This document shows positions 23,147 to 27,606 of a DNA stretch of 27,606 bases, in pieces. Origin of the DNA: Collinsella sp. (lineage in GTDB: Bacteria > Actinomycetota > Coriobacteriia > Coriobacteriales > Coriobacteriaceae); NCBI GenBank assembly GCA_031292915.1, contig JAUMSH010000024.1, forward strand, positions 1 to 27,606. The letters run 5' to 3'. Both the position numbers and the translations under genes were made by a program. The notes under the pieces were generated by a model. That model did not search any database and was not told the origin of the DNA. It saw only the letters and a list, made by a program, of their open reading frames with translations. Numbering within the stretch: position 1 is the first letter of the stretch; the number at the start of each line of letters is the position of its first letter.

Positions 23147-23181
23147 GAATGTGACAAAGGGACAGTTCCTTTGTCACATTC
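23147..23181. repeat. Palindrome copy C over the stop of trmL
   Basis: GAATGTGACAAAGG (23147-23160) and CCTTTGTCACATTC (23168-23181) are perfect 14-bp arms around GACAGTT. The trmL TGA lies in the right arm (23174-23176, minus strand). Same centre as copy A. Confidence 0.85.
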
Positions 23182-23773
23182 CCGGAAAGCCTGTTTGGCG
23201 CAGGGCTTCGTAGAGGACGATGGCGGCGCTGTTGGAGAGGTTGAGGGCGCTGATGCGGTAGTCGTCCGGGTTGACGAAGTTGCCGCAGATGTCCTGTTGA
23301 AGGATGGCCTCGTGGCTGTCCTCGGTATGTCCGAGCGATTCCTCGTGGGCTTCCCAAGCCTCGGCGTTATCGAGCGAGTCGCAATCGCGCAGCATAGGGA
23401 TGCGCTCGCAGCGCTCGGGCGCCGCGGCGAGCAGTGGCTCGGGAATGCCCGAGCTCTCGCTGCCAAAGACCAAGTAGTCGCCGTCGTGGTAGGTACTCTG
23501 CGCATAGGTGCGGCGTGCCTTTTTGGTCAGCAGATGTAGGCGCTCGTCGGCAGGGGAGAGACCGTTGCGTGCAAGGAAATCCTCCCAGCCGGCATAGGTC
23601 GTCACGTCCAAGTTTTGCCAGTAGCCCAGGCCGGCGCGACGTACCGTTTTGTCGTCGAGCGAGAAGCCCAGCGGCTCCACCAGATGCAGGCGGGCGCCGG
23701 TGACCACGCAGGTACGGCCGATATTGCCCGTATTGGCCGGAATCTCGGGCGCATACAGCACAATGTTGAACAT
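23174..23773 (-). CDS. trmL: tRNA (cytidine/uridine-34 2'-O)-methyltransferase TrmL, with an insertion
   Basis: 199 residues, SPOUT-fold enzyme that 2'-O-methylates the wobble nucleotide of leucine tRNAs. The N-terminus NIVLYAPEIPANTGNIGR (3-20) contains the catalytic Arg20 region, then GFSLDDKTVRRAGLGYW (36-52), FGSESSGIP (103-111) and the knot motif NLSNSAAIVLYEALRQ (178-193). Usual length is about 155; about 43 extra residues (about 131-173, acidic, with AHEESLGHTEDSHEAI) lie between RIPM and NLSN. The start is the ATG at 23773, preceded by AAGGAG; a long N-terminal extension upstream crosses a terminator and is not coding. The stop is inside palindrome copy C. Confidence 0.9.
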   Translation of the reverse strand: MFNIVLYAPEIPANTGNIGRTCVVTGARLHLVEPLGFSLDDKTVRRAGLGYWQNLDVTTYAGWEDFLARNGLSPADERLHLLTKKARRTYAQSTYHDGDYLVFGSESSGIPEPLLAAAPERCERIPMLRDCDSLDNAEAWEAHEESLGHTEDSHEAILQQDICGNFVNPDDYRISALNLSNSAAIVLYEALRQTGFPGM

Positions 23774-23796
23774 GAATCTCCTTGGCTCAGAACGAA

Positions 23797-23829
23797 AAAC
23801 CACCACGAAGAGCACCTTCGTGGTGGTTT
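23797..23829 (-). terminator. Terminator hairpin between the CobW-like gene and trmL
   Basis: AAACCACCACGAAG (23797-23810) and CTTCGTGGTGGTTT (23816-23829) form a 14-bp stem with a 5-nt loop. On the minus strand it is followed by a T-run (TTTTTCG). It ends the CobW-like transcript. Only 23 nt separate it from the trmL start, so the trmL promoter is not obvious downstream of it. Confidence 0.85.
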
Positions 23830-23868
23830 GGCGGTTACATAGGCGGAAAAATGCCCGCTTGGATAAAC

Positions 23869-24999
23869 CTAGGCGCGGTGCCAGTCGGTCAGGCAGGCAT
23901 CGAGGGAGGCGATGAGCGCATCCTTGTCCATGTGACGGCCGATGATGCACAGACTCGTCATGCGGTCGCCCGTCTCGTCGTCCCAAATCTGCATGATCTC
24001 GGGGTTCTCGTCGATGATCTTCTGCTTCTCGCCCTCGGGCGCCGAATCGACAAACAGGCCGTTCTCCATCAGGCGCATCTGGTGGCCGGCCTGCTCAAAC
24101 ATGTAGCACATGTCCGGATCGCCGGTCTGCCACAGCGGACCCTTGACGCGGATGACCTCGTCGGGCCACTCCTGCTCAACAAAATTGGTGAACTTCTGCA
24201 GGTCAAACGGCTTGCGGCGCGAGTACACAAAGGTCTCGATGTCGTACTCGAGCACCTCGGGGTCGTCGTGCTCCTCGGGATGCTCCATGGCCTCGATCCA
24301 GGCGGCGGAGTTGTAGGCGCGCATAAAGTCGAAGCGGTCGGTGTCGAGCAGCTCCTCCATGGGGACCTCGCCGTTTTGGGCCTCGACGATCACGGCGTCC
24401 TTCTGCAGGCTGCGCACGATGGCCTTGAGCTCGGCGATCTGCTCAGGGCTCACGGTATCGGTCTTGTTGAGGATCAGCGTGGAGCAAAACTCAATCTGCT
24501 GGATGAGCAGGCTTTCGATGTCGTCCTCGTCGATATCCTCGGCCAGCAGGTCGCGACCGCCGTTGAACTCGTCGTACATGCGGGCGCAGTCGACCACGGC
24601 CACGATGTTGTCGAGCGCGAGCTTGGGCTCGCCGCCCACCTTGGCCTCGTCGCAGAAGCTCGAGATGGTGTAGGCGATGGGGATAGGCTCGCAAATGCCC
24701 GATGCCTCGATGATGATGTAGTCGAAGTTGCCCGAATCGGCGATGCCCTGCAGCTGGTTGGCCAGGTCATCCGAAAGCGTGCAGCAGATGCAGCCGTTGG
24801 TGAGCGGGATGAGGTCGTCGGTCTCGGAAAGGCCGCCGTCGGCGATGAGGCTGGCGTCGACATTGATCTCGCCGATATCGTTGACGATCACGGCGGCGCG
24901 GATGCCGCCGTCGTTAGCGAGGATGTGGTTGAGCAGCGTGGTCTTGCCGGCACCGAGGTATCCGGTAAGCATGATGATCTTCACGGGTTTGTTGGGCAT
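23869..24999 (-). CDS. CobW/COG0523 family GTP-binding metallochaperone-type protein
   Basis: 376 residues, G3E-family P-loop GTPase. Walker A GYLGAGKTT is at 13-21, the metal-binding GCICC at 69-73, an EASGICEP motif near 98-105 and LNKTD near 175-179, followed by a CobW C-terminal domain (about 240-370). COG0523 members insert or store zinc, nickel or cobalt; many are induced by zinc starvation. There is no histidine-rich stretch, so it is not the HypB type. The true start is the ATG at 24999, with AAAGGAGGG 5 nt upstream; an in-frame ATG at 25020 would swallow this ribosome binding site. It is monocistronic, ending at the terminator at 23797-23829. The metal served is unknown. Confidence 0.9.
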   Translation of the reverse strand: MPNKPVKIIMLTGYLGAGKTTLLNHILANDGGIRAAVIVNDIGEINVDASLIADGGLSETDDLIPLTNGCICCTLSDDLANQLQGIADSGNFDYIIIEASGICEPIPIAYTISSFCDEAKVGGEPKLALDNIVAVVDCARMYDEFNGGRDLLAEDIDEDDIESLLIQQIEFCSTLILNKTDTVSPEQIAELKAIVRSLQKDAVIVEAQNGEVPMEELLDTDRFDFMRAYNSAAWIEAMEHPEEHDDPEVLEYDIETFVYSRRKPFDLQKFTNFVEQEWPDEVIRVKGPLWQTGDPDMCYMFEQAGHQMRLMENGLFVDSAPEGEKQKIIDENPEIMQIWDDETGDRMTSLCIIGRHMDKDALIASLDACLTDWHRA

Positions 25000-25054
25000 G
25001 TGCCCTCCTTTGTTAGACATGGCTTACAGTTGAATCTTATGCCAAACGCCTGCT

Positions 25055-25084
25055 CTTATACCCACGCGCCGGCAAATAACACAA
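25055..25084 (-). promoter_or_regulatory. Candidate promoter of the CobW-like gene
   Basis: On the minus strand TTGTGT (25079-25084), an 18-nt spacer and TATAAG (25055-25060) precede the start by about 55 nt. No Zur-type dyad is evident by eye. Confidence 0.4.
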
Positions 25085-25085
25085 G

Positions 25086-25427
25086 CTACTCCCAGGCTCC
25101 CCATACATCGGGGCAATAACCGACGGTGGCCTTTTTGCCGTTGCGCACGATGGGCTCAGCTAGAACCTGCTGGTTCTCGAGCAGCTTGTCGAAGCGCTGA
25201 CTAGGGGTGAGGTGCTGGATGAGCGCGAGCGTCTCCTCGTCCTTGGCTTTGGGGTTAAGCAGCTTGTCGATGCCGCCGACCGCCTGCATCACGCTCGTGA
25301 GCTCGCCCTTGCTCATCTCCTTTTCCTTAAGGTCAATAAACTGCACCTTAATGCGGCGCTCCTTAAAATAGCGCTGGGCCTTCTTGGTATCGAAGGACTT
25401 TTTGGTGCCAAAAATCTGGATATTCAT
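25086..25427 (-). CDS. ArsC/Spx-fold (arsenate reductase family) protein without active-site cysteines
   Basis: 113 residues, thioredoxin-like ArsC/YffB fold. The N-terminal strand-turn NIQIFGTKKSFDTKKAQRYF aligns with the CxxC-RKA loop of the family, but both cysteine positions are non-cysteine (Ser11 and Thr14). Later family features are present: FIDLKEKEMSKGEL, GGIDKLLN, and the C-terminal LAEPIVRNGKKATVGY, in which the cis-Pro region and the Arg are kept. It is therefore unlikely to reduce arsenate by the ArsC mechanism. It follows the FMN reductase gene by 11 nt and is probably cotranscribed. The ribosome binding site is weak. Confidence 0.85.
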   Translation of the reverse strand: MNIQIFGTKKSFDTKKAQRYFKERRIKVQFIDLKEKEMSKGELTSVMQAVGGIDKLLNPKAKDEETLALIQHLTPSQRFDKLLENQQVLAEPIVRNGKKATVGYCPDVWGAWE

Positions 25428-25438
25428 GCTCCGCCGTT

Positions 25439-26062
25439 CTACCTGATGAAGTTGGTCGTTGCACGATCTGCCTCGGGTGCGTTGATGCCGGCAGCCTGTC
25501 CTGCCTCGATGCAGTGCAGGAGCCAGGCCATGTTTTTGCCGATGTTTCGCATGGTGGCAAGGCCCTCGGCGTCCCCATCGGCGTCGCCGGGCACGCGGCC
25601 AAACACGTTGTTCCAGTAGGTGGAAGCAACTACGGGCATTTGCTTAATGGTGAAGTACTTGTTGAGCACATCGAAGGTGGTCGACGTGCCGCCGCGACGG
25701 GCGACGGCGACTGCGGCGCCAGGTTTGTGCTCAAAGGCATGCCCGCCTGCGTAGAAGGCGCGATCGAGGGCCGAAAGGATGCGTCCGCTGGGGTGCGCGT
25801 AGTAGACGGGCGAGCCAAAGACAAAACCGTCTGCCTGCTCGGCGGCAGCGATCAGCTCGTTGACCACGTCGTCGTCAAAGGTGCAGCGTCCGCCGAGCTT
25901 GCCGCACTGACCGCAGCCGATGCAGTCGCGAATGGGCTTGGCGCCCAGCTGAAACACCTCGGTATCAATGCCTTCGGCGTTGAGCTGCTCGGCGACCTCG
26001 GCGAGTGCGCGGGCGGTGTTGCCGTTTGCCTTGGGACTGCCATTGACCAAAAGAACCTTCAT
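25439..26062 (-). CDS. NAD(P)H-dependent FMN reductase / flavodoxin-like iron-sulfur flavoprotein family
   Basis: 207 residues, flavodoxin-fold oxidoreductase (PF03358 type). The FMN phosphate loop GSPKANGNT is at 8-16, and a Cys-rich segment CIGCGQCGKLGGRC (47-60) could ligate an iron-sulfur cluster or redox disulfide as in the iron-sulfur flavoprotein family. GSPVYYAHPSGRI follows (about 83-95), with further FMN contacts near VARRGGTSTTF. The ATG at 26062 has AGGGAG 6 nt before it; a GTG one codon upstream is too close to the ribosome binding site. It is the first gene of a two-gene transcript with the ArsC-fold protein. The electron acceptor is unknown. Confidence 0.85.
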   Translation of the reverse strand: MKVLLVNGSPKANGNTARALAEVAEQLNAEGIDTEVFQLGAKPIRDCIGCGQCGKLGGRCTFDDDVVNELIAAAEQADGFVFGSPVYYAHPSGRILSALDRAFYAGGHAFEHKPGAAVAVARRGGTSTTFDVLNKYFTIKQMPVVASTYWNNVFGRVPGDADGDAEGLATMRNIGKNMAWLLHCIEAGQAAGINAPEADRATTNFIR

Positions 26063-26124
26063 CACAAACTCCCTCTGCTTTTGGTGACTTCTGCAGAGGA
26101 TTATCGCATGAGAGGGTAGATGGC

Positions 26125-26169
26125 GTGGGGCGCGATGTGAAACGGCTCGTGTTTCACATCGCGCCCCAC
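26125..26169. repeat. Perfect 19-bp inverted repeat
   Basis: The arms at 26125-26143 and 26151-26169 are perfectly complementary over 19 bp around a 7-nt loop GGCTCGT. It lies 4 nt beyond the stop of the GGDEF gene (minus strand) and has no T-tract. It is in a class with the other U-less palindromes of the window but shares no centre motif with them. Confidence 0.85.
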
Positions 26170-26173
26170 AACG

Positions 26174-27606
26174 CTAGTCCAGCTTGGTGCCCGGTACTTG
26201 TGGTGCCTCTTTAAGCAACGCTTTGAGCTCGTTCAAAATGGAAACAGGTTGACGGTCGACGCCGTCCAGATGGAGCGTGGCCACGCGAATGGGCGGCTGA
26301 TATTCAAGCGAGCCGATGAGCACGGGAGAACCCAAGAACCGTTCGATGTCGCTTGCGATCTCATCGATTGCCTCGGGGCCGAGCTCATCGAAGAGTGCCA
26401 CGAATGTCGGCCCCGTCGAGCGGAACAGGCGGCCCTTGCCGCGCGAACAATCCATGAGGCAGGCGGCGCTTTCGGCGAGCACGCGGTCGCCTGCATCGAA
26501 TCCAAAGCGGGCATTGACCTCGGCGATATCGTCGACCTTAATGGCAATAAAGCCTGCCTCGTGTGGCACGCGGCGCATCTCTCCAATAGCGTTGACCAGC
26601 GCGTGGACATCGCCCAGGCCCGTTACCGAGTCGGTCGTATCCGCTAGGCTTCGGTTGATGATAATGCCCACATACATGCTGGGCTCGGTATCGGTGCCGT
26701 CCAAGCGGTAGCCCGTGCAGTCGCAAAGCGCATATTTTCCGGTGGCATCCATTACGCGATACTGCATGTAGTGGAAATGCCACGTGCCGTTTATCACCAT
26801 GTCGAGCTCGGCGCGTACGTTGTCGCGGTCCTCGGGATGAACGCGGGCGAGCCACATGTCGAGTGAGTTAAAAGGGTGCTGGGAGGGCAGGTCAAAATCG
26901 CGCACGGCGTTAACCGACCATTGCGATTCTCCAGTATCGAGGTTAAGGATGAACGGATAGCGCGTCTCGGAGCTCATGGAGATCGCCTGGAACACCCGGT
27001 CGTTGCACGGAAGTTGATCAACGATTGGGCGTTGCGGCGCGTCATTGTTTTCCGGTTGCTGTACACGATGCATAAGCTTATAGCGATACATCTTGCGATC
27101 GGCATCCATCGTCATCTGGCGACGCGTGTCGCCGGCAAGTGGATCGACGCGCGAGCAGCCAAAGCTAAAGCTGGCGATCATGGGCGCCTTGCCATCTGAG
27201 CTCGCCTCGATCAGCCCGGCACGTACCTGCTCCAAGCGCTGCTCGAGTTCGGTCTCGTTTGCAGAGAGCGAGATAAGTACAAACTCGTCTCCACCGATAC
27301 GGAACAGCATCTCATCGTGCTCCATGGTTTCGGAGAGCGTGCGGCAGATGCTCAGAATATAGCGATTGCCTTCGGCATGGCCAAACCTATCATTGCAATG
27401 CTTGAGATGGTCGATGTCAATATAGGCGCAGGTGAAGGGGTCGCCTTTGCGCCAGAGTTGCTCGACGTGACGGTCGAATCCGTGGCGGTTGCCCAAGGTG
27501 GTGAGCGGGTCGATATAGGCGTTGCTCTCAAGCAGCCGGCGCTCTTGTTGCAGGATGGCATGCGTCTTTTTCAACTGCTCGCCAATGCCGCGCAACTCTA
27601 CGGGCA
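26174..27606 (-). CDS. GGDEF-PAS-GGDEF signalling protein, N-terminus outside the window
   Basis: At least 476 codons, open to the right edge, so the true start and any sensor domain lie beyond it. Visible order: a short coiled linker (QLKKTHAILQQERRLLES), an intact GGDEF domain (DPLTTLGNRHGFD ... AYIDIDHLKHCNDRFGH ... RIGGDEF) that should make cyclic di-GMP, a PAS-like domain around HPEDRDNVRAELDMVI with aromatic FHYMQYRVMDATG, and a second GGDEF domain whose signature reads STGPTF and is therefore degenerate. The first domain lacks the RxxD inhibitory site (EHDE at that position), so product inhibition is unlikely. It ends beside the 19-bp inverted repeat. No EAL domain is seen. Confidence 0.88.
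   Translation of the reverse strand, partial: PVELRGIGEQLKKTHAILQQERRLLESNAYIDPLTTLGNRHGFDRHVEQLWRKGDPFTCAYIDIDHLKHCNDRFGHAEGNRYILSICRTLSETMEHDEMLFRIGGDEFVLISLSANETELEQRLEQVRAGLIEASSDGKAPMIASFSFGCSRVDPLAGDTRRQMTMDADRKMYRYKLMHRVQQPENNDAPQRPIVDQLPCNDRVFQAISMSSETRYPFILNLDTGESQWSVNAVRDFDLPSQHPFNSLDMWLARVHPEDRDNVRAELDMVINGTWHFHYMQYRVMDATGKYALCDCTGYRLDGTDTEPSMYVGIIINRSLADTTDSVTGLGDVHALVNAIGEMRRVPHEAGFIAIKVDDIAEVNARFGFDAGDRVLAESAACLMDCSRGKGRLFRSTGPTFVALFDELGPEAIDEIASDIERFLGSPVLIGSLEYQPPIRVATLHLDGVDRQPVSILNELKALLKEAPQVPGTKLD

Noticed and set aside
23774..23986. N-terminal extension of trmL
   Set aside because: It crosses a strong terminator and part of the CobW-like gene, while the ATG at 23773 has an AAGGAG ribosome binding site and matches the family's N-terminus exactly.
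25000..25020. Seven-codon N-terminal extension of the CobW-like protein
   Set aside because: It would place the strong AAAGGAGGG ribosome binding site inside the gene; the downstream ATG at 24999 fits it.
23782..25119. Long open frame on the + strand opposite the CobW-like gene
   Set aside because: Shadow of a well-conserved GTPase with strong motifs; it also runs through the terminator at 23797-23829.

Overview
The window looks like chromosomal DNA of a high-GC gut actinobacterium of the class Coriobacteriia, most likely Collinsella or a close relative. This is inferred from base composition, codon use, gene order style and protein character; no marker gene in the window proves it. Genes are densely packed, mostly with clear AAGGAG-type ribosome binding sites. 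I see no rRNA, tRNA, CRISPR array, integrase or transposase gene.

Layout. 1-2630 (+): a terminator for an upstream gene, a two-helix potassium channel, a LOG-family phosphoribohydrolase and a divergent ClC-type transporter. 2717-4697 (-): a YtrABC-like operon (GntR regulator, ABC ATPase, ABC-2 permease) with a palindromic operator candidate upstream. 4913-8095 (+): release factor 3 (prfC), a queuosine-precursor transporter with a structured, possibly preQ1-sensing leader, and an SDR oxidoreductase. 8146-9861 (-): uracil-DNA glycosylase and an EamA exporter, divergent from a LysR regulator (10020-10886). 10914-12296 (-): a MATE pump. 12513-14998: rRNA methyltransferases RlmA and RsmJ (both +) around a small four-helix membrane protein (-) and a 47-residue membrane micro-ORF (+). 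15047-18168: a Coriobacteria-type zinc-ribbon protein, a GNAT acetyltransferase and a TetM/EF-G-like GTPase. 18262-23029: an AAA ATPase overlapping a UvrA2-like ABC ATPase, followed by a convergent paralogous AAA ATPase. 23174-26062 (-): TrmL, a CobW/COG0523 metallochaperone-type GTPase, an ArsC/Spx-fold protein without its cysteines and an FMN reductase. 26174 to the right edge (-): a GGDEF-PAS-GGDEF protein, cut by the window.

Most genes are housekeeping, with a theme of translation and RNA modification (prfC, TetM-like GTPase, RlmA, RsmJ, TrmL, queuosine salvage). The most unusual part is 18162-23181. Two paralogous AAA+ ATPases with C-terminal winged-helix-like ends flank a UvrA that lacks the UvrB-binding domain, and this block is punctuated by three near-identical palindromes. 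Two of the palindromes also supply the stop codon of the neighbouring gene. The same palindrome family, with a conserved GGGAC centre and variable arms, recurs at 12.4 kb and 13.3 kb, and a half-element sits at about 0.13 kb. Three 10-bp iterons lie just upstream of the first ATPase.
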